49,825 bases of DNA from Fidelibacterota bacterium. Lineage in GTDB: Bacteria > Pseudomonadota > Alphaproteobacteria > Rhodospirillales > Rhodospirillaceae. The stretch is taken from positions 1 to 49,825 of the forward strand of contig CANJPG010000018.1 in NCBI GenBank assembly GCA_947476065.1, read 5' to 3'. The translations under genes were made by a program, and so were the position numbers. Under the pieces are notes generated by a model, which did not search any database, was not told the DNA's origin, and was given only the letters and a program-made list of their open reading frames with translations. Positions 1 through 8,711 of the stretch are shown here, one piece after another (within the stretch, counting starts at the first letter, position 1; the number at the start of each line of letters is the position of its first letter).

Positions 1-2
1 CC

Positions 3-1031
3 TATTGGCGCACGCGCGAGGCAGACCCCGGGATTACCACCGAAGTCGCACTTGTTGTCACCGTCATACTAGGCGGGTTAGCCGTTGGGGAGCGATTGAT
101 AGCCGCAGGATTGTCGGTTGCCGTTGCCATTCTGCTGGCAATGAAAGAACCACTGCACCGCTTTGTTGGCCAAGTTCTGACCGAAGATGAAATGCGAGAC
201 GCTTTGGTGTTAGCTGCCGCGACGCTCATACTTTTGCCCCTGTTACCCGACCGCGCCATGGGCCCGTTTAATGCGCTTAACCCACACACGATTTGGTTGG
301 TGGTTATTTTGGTCATGGCGGTGGGCGCTACGGGTCACGCCGCCGTGCGTATTGTGGGGCCTCGCTTCGGTCTGCCCATGGCGGGATTGGCCTCGGGCTT
401 TATTTCAAGCACCGCTACGATAGCCGCCTTCGGACTACGCGCCGCTAAAACGCCTGCACTATTGCGTCCTGCAGCTGCCGGAGCGGTTCTTTCGTCTGTG
501 GCGACCATCGCGCAAATGTCGCTGATGTTGGCGGCGACCAGCCCGGCCACTTTGCGCGTTATGACTGTTCCGCTGCTAGCCGCTGGAGCTGGTGCGTTGA
601 TTTACGGTCTGGCCTTTACGCTGCTGGCCTTGCGCGGACAGGCGAAACACGAACCGTCCACAGGGCGTGCCTTTAGCTTACCTACGGCGATGATTTTTGC
701 GGCAACCGTTGCGATAATCACGGTGGGTGCGGCAGCCTTGCGGGAGCAGTTCGGACAAAGCGGCATCATCGCGGCCGCTGCCTTGGGAGGTCTGGCTGAC
801 GCCCACGCGGCAGCTGTGTCGGTGGCAGCCCTTGTAGCAGCAGGCAATGCTGCGCCAAATGAGGCAGTCCTGCCAATCCTGGCGGGTCTGAGCACCAACA
901 CCTTGAGTAAAATGGTTTTTGCAGTAGGCAGCCGTAGCCCGCGCTACGCTTTGGCCGTGGTGCCGGGCCTTGTGCTCGTGCTGGCGGCTGCTTGGAGTGC
1001 GGCGCTGATTACGGGCTTGCTGGATATCTGA
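3..1031 (+). CDS. DUF4010 / MgtC-like membrane protein, 5'-truncated by window edge
   Basis: The reading frame is open from the first complete codon, so the gene begins outside the window; 342 residues are visible. The protein is almost entirely hydrophobic, with about nine or ten predicted membrane segments separated by short loops rich in Gly and Ala. The small-residue runs and the late G-L-S-T-N-T-L-S-K segment are what I recognise from DUF4010 domains, which often follow an N-terminal MgtC/SapB-like domain. That N-terminal part would lie upstream. Function is unknown; an inner-membrane transport or ion-homeostasis role is only a guess. Codon use includes more TTA and other A/T-ending codons than the genes downstream, and the gene is followed by A/T-richer non-coding DNA, so it may belong to a different, possibly acquired, segment. 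Confidence 0.75.
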   Translation, partial: YWRTREADPGITTEVALVVTVILGGLAVGERLIAAGLSVAVAILLAMKEPLHRFVGQVLTEDEMRDALVLAAATLILLPLLPDRAMGPFNALNPHTIWLVVILVMAVGATGHAAVRIVGPRFGLPMAGLASGFISSTATIAAFGLRAAKTPALLRPAAAGAVLSSVATIAQMSLMLAATSPATLRVMTVPLLAAGAGALIYGLAFTLLALRGQAKHEPSTGRAFSLPTAMIFAATVAIITVGAAALREQFGQSGIIAAAALGGLADAHAAAVSVAALVAAGNAAPNEAVLPILAGLSTNTLSKMVFAVGSRSPRYALAVVPGLVLVLAAAWSAALITGLLDI

Positions 1032-1447
1032 CGGGGGTCGCTTAGTTCAGACTTGGTGCTCTCGTTAAACGGTTCGTGGCCGCGCATTTGTCCCTATTTG
1101 AGCGAAATCTTAGGCTCCATGACTGCACGCTTTATTCGCACACCATTGCCTAAGCCGTTAAAAATAAAAGGGTTTTCCCGGATCACGCGGAAATGAAAGC
1201 GTGATACGCTTTTTGCGAATGATGGTGCTAGTGAATGCAGGTGGGGCGAGGCGAATACGGGCAGCACTTCGAGTGCTAGACCAGCAAGTCTCATTAGCGA
1301 ACAATCGATAAACGTAGATGCCAGTATTTCACGCTTTTATCACCTACGGGACGCCGCCGCGTTTTATGTTTCGCCTCATGATGCATACTGTCCAGGGCAT
1401 AGTGAGGCTCCGGTCGCAGTTGAAAGAAACTTTCCAAGGGAGTGGAC
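1032..1447. other. Non-coding gap, A/T-richer than flanks
   Basis: About 415 bp without a convincing gene. It is visibly richer in A and T than the DNA on the right. It contains a short hairpin followed by T residues (listed separately). The only sizeable frame, on the minus strand at 1094-1294, resembles no family I know. No tRNA or integrase could be recognised. The last 12 bases form the Shine-Dalgarno of the next gene (AAGGGAG at 1436-1442). Confidence 0.5.
1196..1214 (+). terminator. Possible weak intrinsic terminator
   Basis: AAAGCGT (1196-1202) and ACGCTTT (1206-1212) form a 7-bp stem with a 3-nt loop, and the T run covers 1210-1214. It lies 165 bp after the DUF4010 stop. The stem is short and half A/T, so activity is uncertain. 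Confidence 0.3.
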
Positions 1448-1999
1448 ATGAGTGCTGACGGCTTAAAGGTTCATCCGATGGCGCGGCTGCTCGGGCTCGT
1501 GCCGGTCGTTTTGATCGCGGGCGGGATCATCGCTGCCATGTTGGGCTATCGGCCGGAAGGCCGGGCGCCGACGACGGTGGAGTGGCGCACGCATTCGGTG
1601 ACGGAGATCGGCTTTGCCGTGGCGGCACCCGGTGTGTTCATCGTAAATCGGCAGGTGATGGGCCTGGGGGGCACGGACGCCCCGGCGGATGTCTATCTGG
1701 CCTCGGACCTTGGCGTGAATTTCAGCGTGTCAGTGGTGCAGCGGCCCGAAGACGATGGCCGTTCCTTTGCCGATGTGGCCAAAGAGATGGGATTGCGTGG
1801 CACGGATCCCGCGCAACGTGAGGGCGGCCTAACCGTGTTCCAGCACAACGTGACGGTGGAGGGCACGAGAACCCGGGCCCAGGTGATCTTCCATGACCGC
1901 ATGATGTATCAGTTGATGGTCTCATCGCCCGCGGCCGCCTTTTCGGAAGCGAACGCAGACCGGTTCTTCAACTCCTTCCGCCTGATCCCCAAAACCTAG
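1448..1999 (+). CDS. Membrane-anchored hypothetical protein
   Basis: 183 residues. An N-terminal membrane segment (about residues 12-32) is followed by an exported domain of about 130 residues with alternating hydrophobic strands and a closing F-F-N-S-F-R motif. The pattern resembles the PsbP-like fold of many small bacterial lipoproteins and anchored proteins, but I cannot assign a family. ATG 1448 is preferred over GTG 1442 because AAGGGAG (1436-1442) sits 5 nt upstream of it. It is the first gene of an apparent operon: the next gene starts 26 bp after its stop, and the third overlaps the second. Function unknown. Confidence 0.6.
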   Translation: MSADGLKVHPMARLLGLVPVVLIAGGIIAAMLGYRPEGRAPTTVEWRTHSVTEIGFAVAAPGVFIVNRQVMGLGGTDAPADVYLASDLGVNFSVSVVQRPEDDGRSFADVAKEMGLRGTDPAQREGGLTVFQHNVTVEGTRTRAQVIFHDRMMYQLMVSSPAAAFSEANADRFFNSFRLIPKT

Positions 2000-2025
2000 A
2001 CGTTTCGCGCGCGCGCCGCCGGCGC

Positions 2026-2982
2026 ATGGAAGGCCCGAGCCCGGTGAAATTGACTCTCATAGCTGGGGCAATCGCGGCGCTGCTGATCGGCGCCTCCCTC
2101 TGGCTTTGGACGCCTGATTTAATGCGCGAGCCGCTGGAGGCCGCCTACTTGCGGTCGAAAGCCGACCTGATTGAGGTCGACGGCGTACAACTGCACCTGC
2201 GCGACGATGGCCCGAGGACAGCCCCGGCGGTCATCATGCTTCATGGTCTGGGCGCCAGCCTTCATACCTGGGAAGCTTGGGCGCAGGCCCTCGCCCCGCA
2301 GTTCCGTGTGATCCGTTTCGATCTACCAGGCAGCGGGTTGAGCCCGCCCGATCCGGCCCTTGACTATACGGACGAGCGCAGTCTCCATCTCATTCTGGCC
2401 TTAATGGATCACCTGGGTTTGCAGCGGGCGACACAAGTGGGCAACTCCATGGGTGGTCGATTGGCGTGGTTGTTCGCGGCACAGCATCCCGCGCGGGTCG
2501 ATAAACTGGTACTGGTGTCACCCGATGGCTTCGCGAGCCCGGGCTTTGCCTATGACACGCTGGCCGACGTGCCCGCGCTGCTGGGCTTCATGCGCTATGT
2601 GCTGCCGCGGGCCATGCTGCGCGCCAACCTCGCGCCAGCCTATGCGGACCCAAATAAGCTGACCGATGCGGTGGTGGATCGCTATTACGATCTGATGCGC
2701 GCCCCTGGCGCCCGCGACGCACTTCTGCAGCGCATGCGCCAGACCCTTTTGCACGACCCGGTGCCGCGCCTGCGCACGATTACCGCGCCGACCCTTCTGC
2801 TGTGGGGTGCGGGCGACGCCATGATTCCGCCGGCCAACGCCAATGACTATCTCGAGGCGATTCCCGGGAGCAAGTTGGTGCGCCTGGAGGGCCTCGGCCA
2901 TCTGCCGCAAGAAGAAACCCCGCAAGCTTCGCTGCCGCCGCTGCTGGCTTTTCTGACAGCAACACCTTTGACCGTGCCATGA
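2026..2982 (+). CDS. Alpha/beta hydrolase, membrane-anchored
   Basis: 318 residues. A hydrophobic N-terminus (about residues 9-28) suggests an inner-membrane anchor or uncleaved signal. The alpha/beta-hydrolase core follows: oxyanion-loop H-G-L-G at 73-76, nucleophile elbow G-N-S-M-G-G with Ser141, acid Asp264 in the W-G-A-G-D segment, and His292 in G-L-G-H-L. The triad is complete, so the enzyme should be active, but the substrate cannot be read from sequence. The stop overlaps the start of the BciA-like gene by ATGA (2979-2982), implying coupled translation. BchO, an alpha/beta hydrolase linked to bacteriochlorophyll synthesis, is one member of the superfamily, but this N-terminus does not look like BchO and I do not assign it. 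Confidence 0.85.
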   Translation: MEGPSPVKLTLIAGAIAALLIGASLWLWTPDLMREPLEAAYLRSKADLIEVDGVQLHLRDDGPRTAPAVIMLHGLGASLHTWEAWAQALAPQFRVIRFDLPGSGLSPPDPALDYTDERSLHLILALMDHLGLQRATQVGNSMGGRLAWLFAAQHPARVDKLVLVSPDGFASPGFAYDTLADVPALLGFMRYVLPRAMLRANLAPAYADPNKLTDAVVDRYYDLMRAPGARDALLQRMRQTLLHDPVPRLRTITAPTLLLWGAGDAMIPPANANDYLEAIPGSKLVRLEGLGHLPQEETPQASLPPLLAFLTATPLTVP

Positions 2983-3980
2983 CCGGCGCCACGCCAACGC
3001 CCCGGCGCGTCTTCGTGCTGGGCGGCACCGGCACCATCGGCCGCGCCACCGTGCGCGCACTGGTTCAGCGCGGCCACGAGGTCGTGTGTTTTGTCCGGCC
3101 CCGGACCGCCGGCGCAGAAGCACGGCAACAAAGCGTTCAGCTTCTCAGCGGCGCGACTGTGCGCTTTGGCGACGTCACCAACCCCGCTTCTCTGGCGCGC
3201 GACGGCTTTCAGGGTGAACGCTTCGATGTTCTGGTCTCCTGCCTGGCGTCCCGCACCGGGGTACCCAAAGACGCCTGGGCGATAGATCACCAGGCTCACA
3301 TGCACGCGCTGGCGGCGGCCAAGGCCGCGGGAGTTTCACATATGGTTCTGCTTTCTGCGATCTGTGTGCAAAAACCGCGCCTGGCCTTTCAGCACGCCAA
3401 GCTCGCCTTCGAGGCGGCGCTGATCGCGTCGGGCCTTACCTACTCCATCGTGCGGCCCACTGCGTTCTTCAAGTCGCTGTCTGGACAGATCGCGCGCGTT
3501 AAGAAGGGCAAGCCGTTCGTGGTGTTCGGCGACGGCATGATGACTGCCTGCAAACCCATTAGCGATGCCGACCTTGGCGCCTACCTCGCCGAATGCCTTG
3601 AGGATGCATGTCGCCGCGACAAGGTGCTGCCCGTGGGCGGTCCTGGTCAAGCCGTCACGCCGAAACAGCAAGGGGAACACCTGTTTCCATTGCTGGGGCA
3701 GACGCCCCGCTTCAAGCACGTTCCGGTGGCCCTGCTTGACGCCATCGTGTGGATATTAGCTGCTCTGGGCCGCGTCATTCCGCCGTTGGCGGCCAAGGCG
3801 GAGTTGGCCCGCATCGGGCGCTACTATGCAACCGAGTCCATGCTGGTGCTGGACCCGGCCACCGGCCGTTACGATGCGAATGCCACACCCTCGTCGGGCA
3901 CCGAGACATTGTTCGACTTCTACGCACGCGTGCTCAAAGGCGAGTCCTCTGTCGAGCGCGGCGACCACGCCGTATATTGA
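2979..3980 (+). CDS. bciA: BciA-like divinyl (proto)chlorophyllide 8-vinyl reductase
   Basis: 333 residues, atypical SDR/NmrA-like fold. The NAD(P)-binding glycine motif G-G-T-G-T-I-G is at 15-21, followed by R-G-H-E-V-V-C-F-V-R at about 31-40. The C-terminus has the P-S-S-G-T-E-T-L-F-D-F segment that I associate with BciA and plant DVR proteins. BciA reduces the 8-vinyl group of divinyl (bacterio)chlorophyllide precursors with NADPH in the cytoplasm. No other pigment gene is in the window, so either the other genes are elsewhere or this homologue serves another substrate in a non-phototroph. It is translationally coupled to the hydrolase upstream and converges on the RND permease, whose stop lies 5 bp away. 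The family is likely; the exact reaction is inferred. Confidence 0.7.
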   Translation: MTGATPTPRRVFVLGGTGTIGRATVRALVQRGHEVVCFVRPRTAGAEARQQSVQLLSGATVRFGDVTNPASLARDGFQGERFDVLVSCLASRTGVPKDAWAIDHQAHMHALAAAKAAGVSHMVLLSAICVQKPRLAFQHAKLAFEAALIASGLTYSIVRPTAFFKSLSGQIARVKKGKPFVVFGDGMMTACKPISDADLGAYLAECLEDACRRDKVLPVGGPGQAVTPKQQGEHLFPLLGQTPRFKHVPVALLDAIVWILAALGRVIPPLAAKAELARIGRYYATESMLVLDPATGRYDANATPSSGTETLFDFYARVLKGESSVERGDHAVY

Positions 3981-3985
3981 GGCCT

Positions 3986-6900
3986 CTATTCAGCCGGCGC
4001 CGGTGCGGCGTTTGACGCGAAATCGACCCGGGCGCGGAAGCGGTCGAGATAGATGTAGATTACCGGCGTGATGTAGAGGGTCAGCAGCTGTGAGAGCAAG
4101 AGGCCCCCGGCGACGCACAGGCCCAGCGGCCGGCGCGAGTCGGCGCCCATGCCATGGCCGAAGGCGATGGGCAGGGTGCCCATCATCGCCGCCATGGTCG
4201 TCATCATGATTGGGCGGAAGCGGATCATGGCGGCTTCGTAGATCGCTTGTTCGGCGGAGACGCTCGTGTCACTGCGCGAGCGCTCGAGCGCGAAGTCGAC
4301 CATCATGATGGCGTTCTTTTTGACGATGCCGATCAGCATGATCATGCCGACGAAAGCATAGATCGTGAGCGGCAGGCCGAAGATCAACAGGGTCAGCAGG
4401 GCCCCCATGGCCGCCGACGGCAGCCCGGACAGGATCGTCAGTGGATGGATGAAGCTTTCATAGAGAATGCCCAGAATGATGTAGACGACGATCAGGGCGA
4501 CCAGCAGCAGCAGCGACATGTTGGCCGTCGAGCTTTGGAAGGCCGCCGCGGTGCCCGCAAAACTGCCGTGGATGCTAGCCGGCATGCCGATCTCGGCGGC
4601 GGCCTTCTCAACGCCGCTGACGGCGTCGCTCAGGGCCTTGCCGGGGGCGAGATCGAAAGAGACGGTGATGGATGGGATTTGGCCAGCATGGTTGATGGTC
4701 TGCGGCATGGTGCTGCGGCGGTTGGTCGTCACAGCGCTCAAAGGCACCATCACGCCACCGGGGGCGCTGAGATAGATGCGCGACAGGGCCGAGGCATCCT
4801 TTTGATACTGGGGCAGAAGCTCGAGCACGACCTGATACTGGTCGACTGACGCATAGATCTGCGAGACCTGCTGGCCGCCGAACGCAGCGCCCAGAGCCGT
4901 CTGAATCTGATCAGGGGTGATACCAAGGGCTGCCGCGCGGGCACGGTCGATGACCACCTGCAGCGACGGTGAGGCCTTGTCCTGGTCGCTATTGACGCCA
5001 ACGAAGGTGCCGGGCTGGCTGGCTAGCGCCTGTTCGAGGCGCGCCGCCGCACCTTGCAGCTCGGCGAGATCAAGCCCCTGCAGGGTGTACTGGTAGCTCG
5101 AACGCGAGAAGCGGCCGCCCACCCGGATGCTGGGCGGATTGATCACCGTCACGCTGGTGCCGGGGATATTGCGCACCTTGCCGCGCAATTTATTGGCAAC
5201 GTCCTGGGCCGACAATGAGCGTTCAGACAACGGCCTCAGCACGATGGTGATATCGCCACTTTCGTCGGACTCGACGTCCTGGACGTTTTCGTCTTTCTGG
5301 ATGATGTCCGCGACCTGGCGTACATAGACTAAGCTTTGATCGAACGCCGTGCCGGTCGCCATCTGCACATTGGCCCGGATCTGCCCAGAATCGTCGCTGG
5401 GCAAAAAGTCCTGGGGCATGATCTGGAACAACACGTAGCTCGCCACCACGCTGGCGCCGAACATACCGAGAGTGACGCGGCGGTGCGTGATAAACCACGT
5501 CAGGCTGCGCTCGTAGGCTGCATGAATGGAATTAAACACGGCCTCGCTGGCACGATAAAACGCATTGTGGGTCTGATCGTGTTCGCTCTTGAGGATGCGA
5601 TCGCACAGCATCGGCGTCAGCGTCACTGAAATGATGCCGGAAATGATGATGGCGATGATGATGGTGACGGCGAACTCGTGCAGCAGGCGGCCGATAATGC
5701 CGCCCATGAAGGCCACCGGGATGAAGACTGCGGCGAGTGAAATCGTCATGGACAGGATGGTGAAGCCGATTTCCGCCGAACCCTTCATGGCGGCGGTATG
5801 GGGGTCCTCGCCTTGCTCGATATGGCGGACGATGTTCTCGAGCATCACGATGGCGTCGTCGACAACGAAGCCCACCGACAGCGTCAGCGCCATCAGCGAG
5901 AGGTTGTCGAGGTTGTAGCCGAAAGCCCACATGCCGGCGAAGGTGCCTATCACGGCAATCGGCAGAGCCAGCGAGGGGATTAGCGTGGCTTTGGCGCGAC
6001 GCAGGAACAGGAAAATCACACCGACGACCAGCGCTCCGGCGATCAGCAGTGTGACCTGTACGTCGTCGATGGCCGCGCGGATGGTCTGGCTGCGGTCATA
6101 GAAGACCTTCATCTTGATGCTGGGCGGGATCTGCGTCTGCATCTGTTCGACCATCTTCCGGATGTTCTCGACCACCGTCATGGTGTTCGATCCGGGCTGG
6201 CGCTGGATGGCAATGGTGATCGCGCGGCTGTCGTTTAGGTAGTCCATCGAGCGGACGTTCTCGAGGCTGTCGGCGACGTTGGCGACATCCTTGAAACGCA
6301 CCGGCGCGCCATTGCGATAGGTGATGATCTGCTCGCGAAACTCCTCGGCGTTGGTCAGCTGGCCGTCGGTATGGATGATGGCTGTCCGTGAGGCGCCGTT
6401 GATGGTGCCGCTGGCTTGGTTGGTATTGGTGGTATTGGCGGCCGTGGCGAGATCATTGAGGCCCATGCCGCGGGCGGCGAGCGCAGCCGGGTCGGCTTGG
6501 ATGCGCACCGCGTACTTGGCGCCACCCCGCAGGAACACGCGGCCCACGCCGTCGATGGTCGAGAGCTGGTTGGCCAGCACCGAGCGGGCGTATTGATCGA
6601 CCTTGGACGCCGGCAGATTGTCCGACGTTAGGGCGATGAAAAAGATGGGGAACGCCGAGGGGTCTTGCTTATTGAAGTTCGGCGGCGACGGCATCGAGCG
6701 CGGCAGGCGGCGCAGTGAACTCGAGATCGCGGTCTGCACGTCCTGAGCGGCGGCGTCGATATTATGCTCAAGTCGGAACTGCAGGGTGATGTTGGTGGAA
6801 CCCTGGCCGCTGGTGGAGGTCATGGTGTCGATGCCGGGAATGCTCGAGAACGCGTTCTCGAGCGGCGTTGCCACCGCCGAGGCCATGGTTTCCGGGTCGG

Positions 6901-7060
6901 CGCCCGGCAGGCCGGCGTTCACCTGGATGGTCGGGTAGTCGATGTTCGGCAGTTCGCTGACCGGCAGCGACAGGTAGCCAAAAATACCGAAGATCACGAA
7001 GGCCGCCATAACCAGCGTCGTCATGATCGGGCGTTCGATGAATTGCCGCGAGAGATGCAT
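3986..7060 (-). CDS. RND efflux permease, MdtB/MdtC-like
   Basis: 1024 residues, the usual length for an HAE1-type RND inner-membrane pump. The N-terminus (I-E-R-P-I-M-T-T-L at 8-16) begins TM1, and the large periplasmic loops end in the TM4 proton-relay motif V-V-D-D-A-I with Asp401 and Asp402. The later S-M-T-I-S-L-A-A-V-F-I-P segment and the I-G-R-L-L-H-E-F-A segment are most like MdtB/MdtC/MuxC. Such pumps export drugs, bile salts or other amphiphiles using the proton gradient. It lies 27 bp downstream of the membrane-fusion gene in the same operon. No TolC-like outer-membrane gene or local regulator is adjacent, so the pump must borrow an outer-membrane channel. Only one permease gene is present, unlike mdtBC. 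Confidence 0.93.
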   Translation of the reverse strand: MHLSRQFIERPIMTTLVMAAFVIFGIFGYLSLPVSELPNIDYPTIQVNAGLPGADPETMASAVATPLENAFSSIPGIDTMTSTSGQGSTNITLQFRLEHNIDAAAQDVQTAISSSLRRLPRSMPSPPNFNKQDPSAFPIFFIALTSDNLPASKVDQYARSVLANQLSTIDGVGRVFLRGGAKYAVRIQADPAALAARGMGLNDLATAANTTNTNQASGTINGASRTAIIHTDGQLTNAEEFREQIITYRNGAPVRFKDVANVADSLENVRSMDYLNDSRAITIAIQRQPGSNTMTVVENIRKMVEQMQTQIPPSIKMKVFYDRSQTIRAAIDDVQVTLLIAGALVVGVIFLFLRRAKATLIPSLALPIAVIGTFAGMWAFGYNLDNLSLMALTLSVGFVVDDAIVMLENIVRHIEQGEDPHTAAMKGSAEIGFTILSMTISLAAVFIPVAFMGGIIGRLLHEFAVTIIIAIIISGIISVTLTPMLCDRILKSEHDQTHNAFYRASEAVFNSIHAAYERSLTWFITHRRVTLGMFGASVVASYVLFQIMPQDFLPSDDSGQIRANVQMATGTAFDQSLVYVRQVADIIQKDENVQDVESDESGDITIVLRPLSERSLSAQDVANKLRGKVRNIPGTSVTVINPPSIRVGGRFSRSSYQYTLQGLDLAELQGAAARLEQALASQPGTFVGVNSDQDKASPSLQVVIDRARAAALGITPDQIQTALGAAFGGQQVSQIYASVDQYQVVLELLPQYQKDASALSRIYLSAPGGVMVPLSAVTTNRRSTMPQTINHAGQIPSITVSFDLAPGKALSDAVSGVEKAAAEIGMPASIHGSFAGTAAAFQSSTANMSLLLLVALIVVYIILGILYESFIHPLTILSGLPSAAMGALLTLLIFGLPLTIYAFVGMIMLIGIVKKNAIMMVDFALERSRSDTSVSAEQAIYEAAMIRFRPIMMTTMAAMMGTLPIAFGHGMGADSRRPLGLCVAGGLLLSQLLTLYITPVIYIYLDRFRARVDFASNAAPAPAE

Positions 7061-7087
7061 GGTGATGTGCCTGGTCCGCGGGGGCCG

Positions 7088-8410
7088 CTAGGTTGCCTGA
7101 TCGACGGAAGCGCGCTTTTGTTTCGCCGACTGTTTCAATTCGGGCGCCACGACGGCGTTCTGATCGGCACCGCCCTCGTTGCGAGCCCCGCCCGTACCAT
7201 CGCGCGGCTGCATGACGTTAACCGCGCCGCCCGGCAGCACGCGAAGTTGGCCTTCGGTGACGACCTTGTCGCCCGGCTGCAGGTCGCCTTGGACGGCGAC
7301 GTTCTGGGTATCGTCGAACAGCACTTTGATATTGTGGGTGACCGCCTTGTTGTCCGTGACCACATAAACATACGTTCCGTCCGGACCGTCATTGATGGCA
7401 TCGCGCGGGACAATCAAGGCATTCTCGATATTGTTGAGCTCGACGGTGACGTTGACGAGCTGCCCCGGGACCAGCGAGAGATCGCCGTTGTCAAAGGTCG
7501 AGCGCAGTTCAATTGTGCCGCTTTGTGTGCTGACTGCGTTGTCGGTGAAGTCAACCGGCGCGGTCAGCTCCGCACCCTTGGCATCCTTCACATCCAGACT
7601 GGCTTTTAGGCCCTTAGCGCGCTGGCGCATTTGAATGCGCGCGAGGTCCGACTGCGGCAGGGTGAATGCAATCTTGATCGGCTGCATCTGGGCGATCATC
7701 ACGAGGGGCGCGGTCGAGTTGTTGGCAATCATGTTGCCGGGCTGAATCAGAACGGGGCCGGTCTTGCCGTCGACCGGCGAGCGGATCTGCGTATAGCTGA
7801 CATTGAGATCAGCCAGTTCCACCGCAGCTTTATCCGCCGCGACAGTCGCCGTGAGCATCTCGGCATTGGTCGTCGCGGTGTCCAGCTGCTGCAGGGAGAC
7901 ATTGCCAGTTGTGCGCAAGGCCTCGTAACGCTGCTTGTCGCGCATGGCATTTTTCAGCTGCGCCTGATCGCGCAGAAGAATGGCACGGGCCTGTTCAAGG
8001 GCGGCATTGTAGCCGCGTGCGTCGATTTGGAACAACAGGTCGCCCTTCTTGACGAACTGGCCTTCCTTGAATTTGGCGGCATCGAGGATGCCCTGGACGC
8101 GGCTGGTGATTTGCACCGTCGAGTTGGCGACAACTTTGCCGAGCGTGTGCTCGACCACCGGCATATCGTGGCGGCTCACGGTGGCGACCCGTACGGGCGC
8201 TGCCGCGCTGCGACGGCTATTGGCTTCGCGGCCGTCATGGCTGCCGCTGAGCCGCCAGAAAGCGACCAGGATGATCAACAGCAGCACACCCCCGACCGGC
8301 CATTTTTTTTCCGGCAACGCCGCGAGGCGGCCACGCAAGGTGATATCGTGCGCCGGCAATTGTTGAGCACCGGGCTGCAATTGCGCGGGATTCTGCGCTT
8401 GAACACTCAT
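7088..8410 (-). CDS. RND periplasmic adaptor (membrane fusion protein)
   Basis: 440 residues. A cytoplasmic N-terminus of about 36 residues precedes one membrane anchor (37-52). Then come the first half of the lipoyl domain (about 100-128), an alpha-helical hairpin (about 132-202), the second lipoyl half with S-Y-T-Q-I-R-S-P-V-D-G at 205-215, a beta-barrel domain and a membrane-proximal domain ending near residue 400. The tail is polar and low in complexity. It resembles MdtA/AcrA adaptors, which bridge the inner-membrane pump to the outer-membrane channel. The long N-terminal extension before the anchor is uncommon, since AcrA-type proteins are usually lipoproteins. It is the first gene of the two-gene pump operon. 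Confidence 0.92.
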   Translation of the reverse strand: MSVQAQNPAQLQPGAQQLPAHDITLRGRLAALPEKKWPVGGVLLLIILVAFWRLSGSHDGREANSRRSAAAPVRVATVSRHDMPVVEHTLGKVVANSTVQITSRVQGILDAAKFKEGQFVKKGDLLFQIDARGYNAALEQARAILLRDQAQLKNAMRDKQRYEALRTTGNVSLQQLDTATTNAEMLTATVAADKAAVELADLNVSYTQIRSPVDGKTGPVLIQPGNMIANNSTAPLVMIAQMQPIKIAFTLPQSDLARIQMRQRAKGLKASLDVKDAKGAELTAPVDFTDNAVSTQSGTIELRSTFDNGDLSLVPGQLVNVTVELNNIENALIVPRDAINDGPDGTYVYVVTDNKAVTHNIKVLFDDTQNVAVQGDLQPGDKVVTEGQLRVLPGGAVNVMQPRDGTGGARNEGGADQNAVVAPELKQSAKQKRASVDQAT

Positions 8411-8711
8411 GAATGTCTACTTGCTTTAAACGGTTAGTTTCTGAATGACGGATATCTGCCAAGGCGCAGAAATACTTCGACCTTATCGGTCGGCGGCGGA
8501 GAATAGCCCCGCCAATGAAAATGAGTCTGATGCTGGGCTGAAGATGTCTTACTATTTAAATCACGTCAGCGTGAGACAGGCGTGCACTGGCGGCCCTTCA
8601 CCGCAGCGATGTTCAGTTTCTGTTCGGAAAAGAAATGTGTGCATCGCACATCCGCCATGCGCGGCCTAGCCGGTCACATTGGACGGCTAGGCGCGCTGGC
8701 CGGCCCCTAAC
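8411..8711. other. Intergenic region upstream of the efflux operon
   Basis: About 300 bp with no gene I can support. It must hold the promoter of the minus-strand pump operon and the 3' end of the SDR transcript. Two short symmetric sites are visible: AAAC-N5-GTTT at 8428-8440, just upstream of the adaptor start, and TCACG-N4-CGTGA at 8561-8574. Either could be a repressor operator of the TetR kind, but such short symmetries can arise by chance. A longer hairpin at 8664-8692 is listed separately. Confidence 0.4.
8664..8692 (-). terminator. Hairpin after the SDR gene, possible terminator
   Basis: GCCTAGCCG (8664-8672) and CGGCTAGGC (8684-8692) are perfect 9-bp arms around an 11-nt loop. The hairpin sits 20 nt beyond the stop of the minus-strand SDR. 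No T run follows, so it may be a processing or pausing structure rather than a true intrinsic terminator. Confidence 0.35.

Noticed and set aside
1094-1294. Minus-strand frame of 66 residues in the left gap
   Set aside because: No Shine-Dalgarno or family; crosses the hairpin at 1196-1214.
6764-8437. Plus-strand frames opposite the RND pump genes
   Set aside because: Antisense to a 1024-residue permease and its adaptor with intact motifs.
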